From Vibrio porteresiae DSM 19223 (GTDB taxonomy: Bacteria; Pseudomonadota; Gammaproteobacteria; Enterobacterales; Vibrionaceae): a stretch of DNA of 64,000 bases. The notes beneath the pieces are model-generated. The model was not told the origin of the DNA and made no database searches. It saw only the letters and a list, made by a program, of their open reading frames with translations. Positions 43,363 through 53,400 of this stretch are shown piece after piece. The translations under genes and the position numbers were made by a program. Location of the stretch: the NCBI RefSeq assembly GCF_024347055.1, contig NZ_AP024896.1:434001-498000 (forward strand), in the 5' to 3' direction. Every line of letters starts with the position of its first letter. Position 1 is the first letter of the stretch.

Positions 43363-43664
43363 ATTTTCGTTATATTTACTAATAAACGATTAATTAATTT
43401 AGAAATTCCTCCAAAAGGCTTATTATTACCTGCTTCAATTTGGGTCATTATATGTCTTCATTACTGACTTTATTTGTCTCTACTGCGATTTTAATTGCTA
43501 TGTTGAAAACTTTCCTGTCTTCTTTCTAATTAATATAACTATTTTTAAAATTACTCGGTATTTATACCTGTTGGTAAAAATTAATAATTTCATTTTAAAA
43601 ATAAAAAAGTAGTCAGATTTTGGCGTTACTCTGTTTATGCATAATTGACAAACGGAAGAATAGG
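43363..43664. other. 302-bp A/T-rich intergenic region upstream of the arabinanase gene
   Basis: This very A/T-rich stretch carries the arabinanase promoter. It contains one tiny hydrophobic open frame (separate entry). Nothing else is supported. Confidence 0.35.
43452..43529 (+). CDS. Possible 25-residue hydrophobic peptide
   Basis: An ATG at 43452 opens a 25-codon frame encoding a single hydrophobic helix (SLLTLFVSTAILIAML core) with a Lys and a Ser-rich end, like many bacterial membrane micropeptides. The ribosome binding site is poor (TTTGGG about 9 bases upstream), so it may be fortuitous. Confidence 0.25.
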   Translation: MSSLLTLFVSTAILIAMLKTFLSSF

Positions 43665-45065
43665 ATGAAAACAGTATTTAATACGATATGTTTAAGCATG
43701 ATAGGAATAAGTGTTCATGCTTTTGCACTCGATAATGGGGTATATACCATTACCTCTAAAGTCAGTGGTAAATATCTCGAGACAACCAGTGCCTTAACTA
43801 CCGATGGGGCGAATGTGGCTGTCTGGGGGTCAACGGGTAATGACACGCAAAAATGGCTCATCACTAATCAAGGCGATGATCAATATTCATTGATTAACCT
43901 AAATAGTGGCAAAGCACTCGAGGTGTATGAGTACTCAACCCAAAATGGCGGTAACGTTGAACAATGGGAGTACAGTGGCGGTACCACACAGTTGTGGACG
44001 ATAACAACCAATGGCAACTACGTGAGCTTTATTAACGTCAACAGTGGTAAGGCGCTGGACTTGTATAACTTTGACACTAGCGATGGTGCAAACGTTGAGC
44101 AATGGACTTACACCGGAAATGACGCTCAATTATGGAGCTTAACCAAAACAAAAAGTGTCGAATCGACCCCTTATGATCCATCAGAAACGGGAGGCGCTAC
44201 GGATCATTGGAACCTCAGTGGCAGTTTAGTCACTCACGATCCCACTCTTGCGTATGAAGATGGCACTTGGTGGGTATTTCAGACCGGTGATGGCATCGCT
44301 GGAAAATATTCCACAGATGCATTGACTTGGCAGGATGCGCAATCGATCTTTCCCAGTGGTTTAAGCTGGTGGCAAAACTACGTGCCGCTCAATGATGGGC
44401 TTGATGTGTGGGCACCTGATCTGCGCTTTTATAATGGCCGAGCATGGATGTACTACGCGATCTCTTCGTTTGGCGATAATACCTCGGCGATTGGGTTAAC
44501 TTCTGCGAGCAGCATTGCGACTGGCGATTGGGAAGATGATGGTTTGGTGATCAATACCACCGCATCCGATGACTACAACGCTATTGATCCAGACTTGGTG
44601 GTAGCGAAAGATGGGGCCCCTTGGTTGGTGTTTGGTTCTTGGTTCTCCGGTATTAAATTAACGCGTATTAACCCCGAAACCATGAAACCTTTCGGTCCCA
44701 TCTATTCGATAGCGGAGCGCTCTGGTGGGATTGAAGCGCCGACCATCGTTTATCGGCAAGGTTATTACTACCTATTTGTTTCCATTGGCAAATGTTGTAG
44801 TGGCGTAGACAGTACGTATCGTATTGCCTATGGTCGCTCTACCAGCATTACTGGACCTTACGTGAGCAAATCTGGGCTAGCGATGACCAGTGGTTACGTG
44901 TCGATTCTTGATTCAGGTAACTCACAATGGGTTGGACCCGGCGGTCAAGATATTCTCAATACCGATGTGATTGTAAGACACGCTTACGATGCCACGGATA
45001 GTGGGACGCCAAAACTCCTAATCAGCAAGTTGAACTGGGATAGTGACGGTTGGCCAACCTACTGA
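43665..45065 (+). CDS. Secreted GH43 endo-arabinanase with ricin-type (CBM13) lectin domain
   Basis: 466 residues from the ATG at 43665. Signal peptide to about residue 20 (ending HAFA). Residues about 22-155 form a beta-trefoil lectin with three repeats, each ending Q-x-W (TQKW, TQLW, AQLW). The five-bladed GH43 domain follows from about residue 180: the base Asp in LVTHDPTLAYEDGTW, the pKa-tuning Asp in NAIDPDLVV and the acid Glu in GIEAPTIVYR. LDVWAPDLRFYNG and VGPGGQDI are typical of endo-1,5-alpha-L-arabinanases. It would cut arabinan side chains of pectin. It lies near a PL9-like lyase gene. Confidence 0.85.
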   Translation: MKTVFNTICLSMIGISVHAFALDNGVYTITSKVSGKYLETTSALTTDGANVAVWGSTGNDTQKWLITNQGDDQYSLINLNSGKALEVYEYSTQNGGNVEQWEYSGGTTQLWTITTNGNYVSFINVNSGKALDLYNFDTSDGANVEQWTYTGNDAQLWSLTKTKSVESTPYDPSETGGATDHWNLSGSLVTHDPTLAYEDGTWWVFQTGDGIAGKYSTDALTWQDAQSIFPSGLSWWQNYVPLNDGLDVWAPDLRFYNGRAWMYYAISSFGDNTSAIGLTSASSIATGDWEDDGLVINTTASDDYNAIDPDLVVAKDGAPWLVFGSWFSGIKLTRINPETMKPFGPIYSIAERSGGIEAPTIVYRQGYYYLFVSIGKCCSGVDSTYRIAYGRSTSITGPYVSKSGLAMTSGYVSILDSGNSQWVGPGGQDILNTDVIVRHAYDATDSGTPKLLISKLNWDSDGWPTY

Positions 45066-45198
45066 TTGCCGTAGCTCGGTTTACCTAAGGACAAGGTTAG
45101 TTGATCGGAAGATCAACTAACCTGTTGAATATTTTCTGTTGACTTACCGCACCGTTCCAACTTAATAATCGTTCACACTCTTAGTCAAGGAAATCATT

Positions 45199-45612
45199 AT
45201 GTCTTTTCCCATCGAGGTTTCTTGCCCTTGTGGTCAAGTTCATTATCGTTTGTTGAAAGCACCAAAAAAGGTGATGGCCTGTCACTGTAAAGCGTGCCAA
45301 GCGTTATCCAGTGCGCCATTTAGTGTCACCGCGATTGTTGCCCGTGAAGATGTGCAATTTAGTGGTGATATGGCATCGACTCAGCGTGTTGCTGAAAGCG
45401 GTAACGTGAACCAAGGCTATTTTTGCACCGGGTGTGGGGTACGTATCTATCATTGGAACCCAGAGCAACCGGATATTATTAAACTGAAGCTCAAACCCTC
45501 GGACAGTTCGGTGGCCGACTATTTTACTCCGCAAGCGCATATTTGGGTGGGAGAAAAGGCACCGTGGTTCACCTTACCAGATAATGTGCCGACGTTCGTG
45601 AAACAAGCTTAA
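45199..45612 (+). CDS. GFA-family zinc protein (CENP-V/GFA domain)
   Basis: 137 residues. The cysteine pattern of the family is complete: CPCGQVHYR (Cys9, Cys11), MACHCKACQ (Cys31, Cys33, Cys36 region) and FCTGCGVRIY (Cys near 76 and 79), which bind two zinc ions. Named after glutathione-dependent formaldehyde-activating enzyme, but most bacterial members have no proven reaction. Strong ribosome binding site AAGGAAA. It stands alone between the arabinanase and esterase genes. Confidence 0.9.
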   Translation: MSFPIEVSCPCGQVHYRLLKAPKKVMACHCKACQALSSAPFSVTAIVAREDVQFSGDMASTQRVAESGNVNQGYFCTGCGVRIYHWNPEQPDIIKLKLKPSDSSVADYFTPQAHIWVGEKAPWFTLPDNVPTFVKQA

Positions 45613-45859
45613 ATCTAACGGCGAGATGAGTGTCGTTCATCTCGCTTTTGGCTCTCTATTTACTGAATTTTTTCAATAGGTTCAGTTACCCTTCATCACT
45701 AATAAAAAATACTGTGATCGTGGTTAAATCTGCCATATCAACGCTGTCTTTTTTTCTCTCTATTCAACACGTTTCGCAAGGGAGTTCACTTTTTTTTCCT
45801 TAGATATGCGTCAGTTTTAGTATTGGCGGGTTCAATTATTGCCCGCACTAAGGGAGAGT

Positions 45860-46939
45860 ATGATGAATCAATTGGCTTTAATTGCTGTACTCACTGGCCT
45901 ATGTATCAGTTCAGAGGCTGCGTGGGGTATTGACCCTATTGAGCAGGAGCGTTTGCCTGAGTTAGGTGCACTTGTTGACCAAAGCTCGGTGTCTGGCTTG
46001 TCTTCGGGTGGTTTTATGGCGGCACAGTTCCATGTTGCCTATTCTCAATCGTTAGTCGGAGCGGGGATTGTTGCTGGTGGGCCATGGGATTGTGCTGGCG
46101 CGAATGTGTATGCTGCGCCGCTGTTTAACGCGATCAGTCAGTGCATGAATCCTGACAAATATTCTACCACTTTGCCGGATGTCCACTATTTGGTGGATCT
46201 TGCCAAAGTGAAAGCCAAAGATGGCCTTATCGATGCACCGTCCAATTTGCGTGATGATCGTATTTATCTTTTTTCCGGTAAAAACGATAAGGTAGTGGTT
46301 CCCGGCGTCGTGCAAGCGGCAGTCGATTTTTATCAACAGTTGGGTGTGCCAAGCAGCCAAATTCGCTTTGATGACAGTACGCCAGCAGGGCACGGCTTTA
46401 TTACTGATCATAAAAAAGATGTGCAATGCAGTTTAACCAAAGCGCCTTACATCAATGACTGTCAGTTTGATCAAGCAGAGCAAATTTTGCAGCAGATCTA
46501 CGGACACCTCAATCCCGCCGTGACTGAAGATAAGCTCTCCGGCAAACTTATTCAGTTTGACCAGCGTCCTTTCTTCAACATCGATGTGAGCTTAGATGAT
46601 CACGGTTATCTCTATGTGCCTAAAGAGTGCGAAACCGAGCAGTGCCGCGTCCATGTTGCCTTTCATGGCTGCTTACAAAGTGCCAGCATGATGGGCACGG
46701 AATACGTGAAAGAGACGGGGTATATGGAAGCGGCTGACGCCAACCGTGTTGTGGTACTGTTTCCTCAAGTGAAGAAAGAGCAGATGAACCCTTATGGGTG
46801 CTGGGACTTTTGGGGGTATACCTCAGGCAATGTTCCTCCTTATAACTATTACACCAAACAAGCGCCGCAAATGGTCGCAGTTAAAAAAATGATGGATAGA
46901 TTGGTGAGCCAACGAACCTTAGTTCAAGTAGGCGAGTAA
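45860..46939 (+). CDS. Secreted PHB-depolymerase-type esterase
   Basis: 359 residues from the ATG at 45860 (a Met at 45863 has slightly better spacing to AGGGAG). Signal peptide to about residue 22. The alpha/beta hydrolase lipase box is VSGLSSGGFMAAQ (Ser near 52), with a later Asp in LFSGKNDKVV and His in PAGHGF. The C-terminal part has VAFHGCLQSASM and CWDFWGY. It contains many paired cysteines, as expected for an exported protein. It matches extracellular PHB depolymerase-like proteins of vibrios; polymer or oligomer hydrolysis is likely but no substrate-binding domain is attached. Confidence 0.82.
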   Translation: MMNQLALIAVLTGLCISSEAAWGIDPIEQERLPELGALVDQSSVSGLSSGGFMAAQFHVAYSQSLVGAGIVAGGPWDCAGANVYAAPLFNAISQCMNPDKYSTTLPDVHYLVDLAKVKAKDGLIDAPSNLRDDRIYLFSGKNDKVVVPGVVQAAVDFYQQLGVPSSQIRFDDSTPAGHGFITDHKKDVQCSLTKAPYINDCQFDQAEQILQQIYGHLNPAVTEDKLSGKLIQFDQRPFFNIDVSLDDHGYLYVPKECETEQCRVHVAFHGCLQSASMMGTEYVKETGYMEAADANRVVVLFPQVKKEQMNPYGCWDFWGYTSGNVPPYNYYTKQAPQMVAVKKMMDRLVSQRTLVQVGE

Positions 46940-47055
46940 CCAAAGCGCTGTGACGGCAAAGATAATGTGCTTGAGTGGATAGTGATCAAATTGCTTTGAT
47001 AACCATCACTTGGGCACATTAATTAACCGTTTGGCATTAAAAGTGCAATTTATGG

Positions 47056-47083
47056 TTGACCCAGTCTGATAAATCAGTAAAGT
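47056..47083 (+). promoter_or_regulatory. Candidate promoter of the second tRNA-Cys
   Basis: TTGACC (47056-47061), a 16-base spacer and TAAAGT (47078-47083), followed by a GC-rich discriminator ACGCGCC typical of stringently controlled stable-RNA promoters. Confidence 0.6.
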
Positions 47084-47139
47084 ACGCGCCGTTGCCACGG
47101 AAAAGTCGCGGTAACAGCGTTACGCAAGTAACCAACAAA

Positions 47140-47213
47140 GGCGCGTTGGCAGAGTGGCCATGCAGCGGATTGCAAATCCGTGAACCTCGGTTCGACTCCG
47201 GGACGCGCCTCCA
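47140..47213 (+). tRNA. tRNA-Cys (GCA), copy 2
   Basis: Identical over all 74 bases to the gene at 29209, with anticodon GCA at 47172-47174 and an encoded CCA. Identity continues for a further 8 bases downstream (TTCTCT region) and one base upstream. Confidence 0.97.
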
Positions 47214-47539
47214 TTCTCTCCCAGCTTAGGCTGGTTTTTTATGCCTGAAATTTCCCCATCGACCTAATCATTCCATGTTGTCATGATGCTCTGCACTTTG
47301 GCTTGGATTGTTACATCCGTTCTCTATTTCCGTTGGCCTATAAACATTACTGTTTACTTGGCGAATGTGCAGATATGTCGTGATAACTCACCAAATTGGC
47401 TGTGTGATATCCGTGTATGTCGCAAATCGACCTTCCCTAGACGCTAACAAACAGTTCTCGCTCCAGTTCAATGTATAACATCTGAATTACACCAAGGGAG
47501 AACGCGACTTCACTTAGCAAGTCAGCATGGAGAGAGAAG
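47214..47539. promoter_or_regulatory. Intergenic region between tRNA-Cys and glyA
   Basis: Holds the tRNA terminator and the promoter region of the glyA-sox operon. Two TGTCG-containing segments (about 47376 and 47417) could be activator half-sites, since a TGTCG also occurs before sdaA (about 55091), but I cannot tie them to a known GbdR consensus. No glycine riboswitch core is visible. Confidence 0.4.
47221..47240 (+). terminator. Terminator of the second tRNA-Cys
   Basis: CCAGC, loop TTAG, GCTGG then six T, 8 bp after the tRNA 3' end. Confidence 0.8.
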
Positions 47540-48805
47540 ATGTTTACGAAAGAAGATTCGATCGCGGGTTTTGATGATGCCGTATGGGCCGCCATGCAGT
47601 TAGAGGCCAAGCGCCAAGAAGAGCATATTGAGTTGATTGCCTCAGAGAACTACGCCAGCCCACGTGTTATGGAAGCTCAGGGGTCGGTATTAACCAACAA
47701 ATATGCTGAAGGGTATCCAGAGAAGCGCTATTACGGTGGTTGTCAGTTTGTTGACCAGATTGAAAAGTTGGCCATTGAACGTGCCTGTCGTCTCTTTTGT
47801 GCTGATTACGCCAACGTGCAACCTCACTCAGGTTCGCAAGCGAATGCCGCCGTGTATGCGGCACTTTGCCAACCGGGCGATACCATTTTGGGTATGAGCT
47901 TGGACCACGGTGGCCACTTAACGCACGGGGCGAAAGTGAGCTTCTCCGGAAAAATCTACCATGCCGTTCAATATGGTATTACCCCCGATACTGGCGAAAT
48001 TGATTATGCCCAAGTGGAACAATTGGCATTGGAACATCGCCCTAAAGTGATCGTCGCTGGATTCTCTGCGTATTCTCGCAAAGTCGATTGGGCCAAATTC
48101 AGAGAGATTGCCGATAAAGTCGATGCTTATCTGTTTGTCGATATGGCTCATGTGGCGGGACTGGTTGCTGCACGTCTCTATCCCAACCCTGTGCCTTGGG
48201 CCGATGTGGTCACGACGACGACCCATAAAACCTTGCGCGGTCCGCGCGGTGGCTTAATTTTGGCGATGGAGAATCCAGAGCTGGAGAAAAAACTCAACTC
48301 TGCCGTGTTCCCCGGTGGTCAAGGGGGCCCATTAATGCATGTGATTGCGGCCAAAGCGGTGGCGTTCGAAGAAGCGCTGCAACCCGAATTCACCGCGTAT
48401 CAAGAGCAGGTCATCATCAATGCGCAAACCATGGCGGAAGTGCTTGGGGGGCGCGGTTACGACATCGTCTCAAACGGCACCGATAACCACTTATTCCTCT
48501 TGAGTTTGGTCAAGCAAGGTTTGACGGGCAAGGCGGCAGACGCGGCATTAGGGCGCGCCAATATTACCGTCAATAAAAATGCCGTACCGAATGACCCTCA
48601 ATCCCCGTTTGTCACCTCAGGATTACGCATTGGTTCTCCGGTGATCACCACACGTGGCTTTAAAGAAGCACAGTGCACCTTACTGGCTGGATGGATTGCC
48701 GACATTTTGGATGTCCTTGCCGATCCTGACGCCTTAGAAACAACGATCGAACAAGTGAAGTCACAGGTTATTGCGTTATGCGCAGAATACCCTGTGTACC
48801 GCTGA
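47540..48805 (+). CDS. glyA: Serine hydroxymethyltransferase
   Basis: 421 residues. It converts glycine plus methylene-THF to serine plus THF with PLP. Key segments: LIASENYASP near residue 33, NKYAEGYPEKRYYGGC near 54, VQPHSGSQAN near 96, VDMAHVAGLVAA near 204 and the PLP lysine in TTTTHKTLRGPRGG (Lys near 231). Ribosome binding site GGAGAGAG. It heads the sarcosine oxidase operon, so this copy probably serves betaine catabolism (it would be a second glyA besides a housekeeping one elsewhere). The sarcosine oxidase next to it supplies both substrates, glycine and methylene-THF. Confidence 0.96.
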   Translation: MFTKEDSIAGFDDAVWAAMQLEAKRQEEHIELIASENYASPRVMEAQGSVLTNKYAEGYPEKRYYGGCQFVDQIEKLAIERACRLFCADYANVQPHSGSQANAAVYAALCQPGDTILGMSLDHGGHLTHGAKVSFSGKIYHAVQYGITPDTGEIDYAQVEQLALEHRPKVIVAGFSAYSRKVDWAKFREIADKVDAYLFVDMAHVAGLVAARLYPNPVPWADVVTTTTHKTLRGPRGGLILAMENPELEKKLNSAVFPGGQGGPLMHVIAAKAVAFEEALQPEFTAYQEQVIINAQTMAEVLGGRGYDIVSNGTDNHLFLLSLVKQGLTGKAADAALGRANITVNKNAVPNDPQSPFVTSGLRIGSPVITTRGFKEAQCTLLAGWIADILDVLADPDALETTIEQVKSQVIALCAEYPVYR

Positions 48806-48833
48806 GCCTGGAAAGGAAACTAGGAGAACAAGT

Positions 48834-50087
48834 ATGGAACGTTACTCTGGATTTGGGCTGTTAAAACACAGCTTTGGGTATCACGAAAACTGGCAACGTC
48901 TATGGCGTAACCCACAGCCAAAGAAAAAATACGACATCATCATTGTGGGCGGTGGCGGTCACGGCTTAGCAACGGCTTATTATCTGGCGAAAGAGCATGG
49001 TATGACCAATATTGCGGTCATTGAAAAAGGGTATCTTGGTGGCGGGAATACCGCACGTAACACCACCATCGTGCGTTCTAACTATCTGTGGGATGAAGCG
49101 GCAAACCTGTTTGAACACTCTTTGAAATTGTGGGAAGGCTTATCACAAGATTTGAACTACAACGTGATGTTCTCGCAGCGTGGTTGTTTGAACGTGGGGC
49201 ATACACTGCAAGATATGCGTGACATTGAGCGCCGCGTAAATGCCAACCGAATGCAAGGTATTGATGGCGAAGTGCTTGATGCGAAACAAGTGAAAGAAAT
49301 TGTACCCGCGATGGATATTTCGCAAAACCGTCGTTATCCGGTGATGGGCGCTTCTTGGCAACCTCGCGCTGGGGTAGCGCGTCACGATGCGGTGGCATGG
49401 GGATTCGCTCGCGGTGCGGACAGCATGGGCGTGGATCTGATTCAACAGACGGAAGTGCTAGGTTTTGAAATTGAAGATGGCGCGGTGGTCGGCGTGAAGA
49501 CCGATCGTCACGGCGTGATTAAAGCGGATCGTGTTGGCTGTGTTACGGCCGGTCACTCTGGTGTGATGGCCAAACGTGCGGGCTTTGAAATGCCATTAGA
49601 GTCACACCCACTGCAAGCGTTGGTGTCTGAGCCGATCAAACCGGTGATTGATACCGTGGTGATGTCGAACCATGTGCATGGTTATGTTAGCCAATCGGAC
49701 AAAGGCGATTTGGTGATTGGGGCCGGTATTGATGGCTATAACGGGTATGGTCAGCGGGGCTCTTTCCCTACCATCGAACACACCATTCAAGCCATTGTGG
49801 AAATGTTCCCGATGTTTAGCCGAGTGCGCATGAACCGCCAATGGGGCGGAATTGTCGACACCACCAATGATGCCTGTCCGATCATTACGGACACGCCCGT
49901 GGAAAATCTGTTCTTCAACTGTGGTTGGGGGACGGGGGGCTTCAAAGCGACACCCGGATCGGGAAATGTGTTTGCTGCGACGCTCGCCAAAGGTGAGTTA
50001 CATGATTTAGCCAAGCCTTTCTCCATGTTCCGTTTCCATGATGGATCGTTGGTTGATGAACATGGGGCTTCGGCGGTGGCCCACTAA
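48834..50087 (+). CDS. soxB: Sarcosine oxidase beta subunit
   Basis: 417 residues from the ATG at 48834, chosen for TAGGAGAAC upstream and the family length; an in-frame start 63 bp earlier overlaps glyA. FAD-binding motif KYDIIIVGGGGHGLATAYYLAKE near residues 31-52, then GYLGGGNTARNTTIVRSNY near 70. ARHDAVAWGFARGAD near 185 is the region of the covalent-FMN His in characterised enzymes. It carries the sarcosine-oxidising site of the four-subunit enzyme, making glycine, H2O2 and methylene-THF. C-terminal GWGTGGFKATPGSG is typical. It is in one operon with soxD 15 bp downstream. Confidence 0.95.
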   Translation: MERYSGFGLLKHSFGYHENWQRLWRNPQPKKKYDIIIVGGGGHGLATAYYLAKEHGMTNIAVIEKGYLGGGNTARNTTIVRSNYLWDEAANLFEHSLKLWEGLSQDLNYNVMFSQRGCLNVGHTLQDMRDIERRVNANRMQGIDGEVLDAKQVKEIVPAMDISQNRRYPVMGASWQPRAGVARHDAVAWGFARGADSMGVDLIQQTEVLGFEIEDGAVVGVKTDRHGVIKADRVGCVTAGHSGVMAKRAGFEMPLESHPLQALVSEPIKPVIDTVVMSNHVHGYVSQSDKGDLVIGAGIDGYNGYGQRGSFPTIEHTIQAIVEMFPMFSRVRMNRQWGGIVDTTNDACPIITDTPVENLFFNCGWGTGGFKATPGSGNVFAATLAKGELHDLAKPFSMFRFHDGSLVDEHGASAVAH

Positions 50088-50102
50088 GCTAAGGAGAGCG
50101 AA

Positions 50103-50408
50103 ATGTTTCATATTTATTGTCCCTACTGTCAGGAAATGCGCAGTGAAGAGGAATTTCATCCCCACGGCGAAGCGCACATAGAACGCCCACTCGATCCTGA
50201 TAACTGTACTGATAAAGAGTGGGGCGAGTTCCTGCACTTTCGAACCAACCCTAAGGGGCTGCATCATGAAATGTGGCACCACTCGGCAGGATGCCGTAAG
50301 TATTTCAACATCGCGCGAGACACGGCGACCTATGAGATCAAACAGGTGTACAAAATGGGAGTGAAACCCGAAGACGTCGAACATACCATCCAAGGAGCGG
50401 AACTATGA
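50103..50408 (+). CDS. soxD: Sarcosine oxidase delta subunit
   Basis: 101 residues. The zinc site of SoxD is plain: Cys6 and Cys9 in YCPYCQ, with His59/60 and Cys64 in MWHHSAGCRKYF. DTATYEIKQVYKMG closes the protein. This small subunit is structural in heterotetrameric sarcosine oxidase. It starts 15 bp after soxB with AAGGAG and its TGA overlaps the soxA ATG by 4 bp (ATGA), so translation of the subunits is likely coupled. Confidence 0.95.
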   Translation: MFHIYCPYCQEMRSEEEFHPHGEAHIERPLDPDNCTDKEWGEFLHFRTNPKGLHHEMWHHSAGCRKYFNIARDTATYEIKQVYKMGVKPEDVEHTIQGAEL

Positions 50409-53400
50409 GCCAACCCAATCGATTAGTGTCCGGTGGGCGTATTGAACGTACAAAACCGGTCTCATTCACCTTTAATGGTAAACAATATCAAGGTTTTGAA
50501 GGAGATACTGTTGCCTCCGCGTTACTTGCTAACGGGATAGATATTGTCGGGCGCAGTTTCAAATACAGCCGACCACGCGGCATCATTGCTGCAGGCCCTG
50601 AAGAGCCAAACGCTATCCTGCAATTAGGGGCGACGGAAGCAACACAAATTCCCAACGTTCGTGCCACTCAGCAAGAGCTTTATGACGGTTTGGTCTGCAC
50701 TTCCACTAATGGTTGGCCAAATGTTGAATCCGATTTAATGGGCATGGTCGGTAAAGTCGGGGCCAATCTTATGCCGCCGGGCTTTTACTACAAAACCTTT
50801 ATGTCGCCCGCCAAAATGTGGCCAACCTATGAGAAATACATTCGTAAGGCAGCGGGCTTAGGCCGTTCGCCAACCGAAGCAGACCCGGATATTTACGACC
50901 ACATGAATCAGCATTGTGATCTGCTGGTGGTCGGGGCAGGGCCGGCTGGATTAATGGCGGCCTTGTGCGCTGCTCGTGTTGGGGCTCGCGTGATCATTGC
51001 GGACGAACAAAATGAATTTGGCGGCAGTTTATTGGCCAGCCATGACATTATCGATAACAAACCGGCTCTGGAGTGGGTGGCAAGTGTGGTCGATGAACTG
51101 GCGCGTTATCCCGATGTATTGATGCTCAGCCGTGCTACTGTCAATGGTTACCATGACCACAACTTCCTTACCATTCATGAACGTTTGGCGGATCACCTTA
51201 AAGATTTTGTTGGCCGCGACCAAGCCAGACAGCGTTTGCACCGTGTGCGTGCGAACTGGGTTGTATTGGCAACTGGCGCACATGAACGCCCATTAGTGTA
51301 TGGCAATAACGACGTACCCGGATGCATGTTGGCATCGGCGGTCTCTACCTACATCAACCGTTATGCCGTGGTTCCAGGTTCAAGTTTGGTGCTAATGACC
51401 ACCAACGATAACGCATACCAAACTGCGATCGATTGGTTTAACGCAGGAAAACTGGTCAGTGCCATTGTCGATACTCGTGCTCATGTCGCAGGGGAGTTAA
51501 TTGATGAAGCGCGTAAGTTAGGCATCAACGTTCTCACGGGCAGCGCCGTGATTGATGTGAAAGGCACAAAACGCGTGCAGGGTGTCATGGTCGCAAAAAT
51601 TAACGAAGCGGGCGATGAGGTGGTCGGTAAACCGCAGTTGATTGCTTGTGATACCGTGGCGAGTTCTGGCGGTTGGAGCCCAGTAGTGCACTTGTCTTGC
51701 CACACAGGCAGCCGTCCGGTGTGGGATGAAAAGGCGATCGGCTTTGTGCCGGGCGAGAGCAAACAGCGTCAACTTACCGCAGGTTCCATCAATGGATTGC
51801 AAACGCTCGCTGAGGTCATTGAGCAAGGTTACGAAGTTGGCCAAAGTGTCGTTACTCGTCTTAACTACACCAACAGCGCGACCAGTTGCCCGAAAGTGGC
51901 GCAACAGCAAGTGGGTGAGCCGATGGCACTGTTCCATATTCCGCATACCAAACCGACGTCGCGCGCACCGAAGCAGTTTGTCGATTATCAAAATGATGTC
52001 ACCGCCTCAGCGATTGAGCTGGCAACATTGGAAGGTTTTGAGTCGATTGAACACGTGAAGCGCTATACCGCGCTCGGTTTTGGGACCGATCAAGGCAAAA
52101 TGGGCAACATCAATGGGATGGCGATTGCGGCGAAAAAACTGGGTCAAACCATACCGCAAACAGGGACGACCATTTTCCGTCCTAACTACACCCCTGTGAC
52201 GTTTGGTGCGATTTCTGGCCGTAACTGTGATGAATTGTTTGATCCACTACGTTATACCGCAATCCATGAATGGCATGTCGCCCACGGTGCCAAATTTGAA
52301 GATGTGGGTTTGTGGAAGCGTCCTTGGTATTACCCCAAATCAGGTGAAACCATGCAGGAAGCGCTGAATCGTGAATGCCAAGCTGTGCGCAACAGTGTGG
52401 GGATTTTGGATGCTTCAACCTTAGGCAAAGTCGATATTCAAGGTAAAGATGCGCGTGAGTTTATTGGGCGTGTTTATTCCAACGCTTGGGCAAAATTGGG
52501 TGTCGGTAAATGCCGCTACGGTGTGATGTGTGGCGAAGATGGCATGGTGTTCGATGACGGGGTGACCTCTTGTTTGGGCGAAAACCATTTTCTGATGACT
52601 ACGACCACGGGGGGGGCAGCGCATGTTCTCGAATGGCTAGAGCTTTACCATCAAACTGAATGGCCTGAATTGGAAGTGTACTTTAATAGCGTTACGGATC
52701 ATTGGGCAACGATGACCATTGGTGGGCCAAACAGCCGTAAGCTTTTGGCTGAACTCACGGATATTGATTTAAGCGCAGAGACCTTTAAGTTCATGGATTG
52801 GAAAGAGGGCAAAGTGGCGGGCGTTCCGGCACGGGTGTTCCGAATCTCCTTTACCGGTGAACTCTCTTTTGAGATCAACGTGCAAGCGAACTATGCGCAG
52901 CATGTGTGGGATAAGCTGTTTGAACACGGTGAAAAATATCAGCTGACGCCGTATGGCACGGAAACCATGCACATTTTGCGTGCTGAGAAAGGGTTCATTA
53001 TCACCGGTCAAGATACCGATGGTTCTGTTACGCCTTACGATTTGGGGATGGATTGGTGTGTAGGTCAAAACAAACCGTTCAGCTTTATCGGTAAACGGGG
53101 TATGGCACTCGCAGCCAACGCACGTTCTGCGCGTAAACATCTGGTGGGGTTAAAAACAGTCGATCCAAAAGTGGTGATTCCTGAAGGCGCACAAGCCGTG
53201 GCTAACCCGAAACAGCCTATTCCTATGACCATGTTAGGGCACGTGAGCTCGAGTTATTGGAGTGCCAACTTAAATCGCAGTATTGCGATGGGCTTTATCA
53301 TCGATGGGCAAAATCGTATGGGTGAGAAAGTATACTACCCATTGGTCGATGGCCGTGTCATTGAAGCGGAAATTTGTAGCCCTGTCTTTTTTGATCCAAA

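Noticed and set aside
29208..47221. Integrative element with tRNA-Cys as attachment sites
   Set aside because: There is no integrase, excisionase or mobility gene between the repeats, and both tRNA copies are complete with promoter-like sequences. The repeats are still reported as a finding.
47214..47539. Possible glycine riboswitch upstream of glyA
   Set aside because: I looked for the conserved glycine-aptamer core and did not find it; GbdR-type activation is a simpler explanation.
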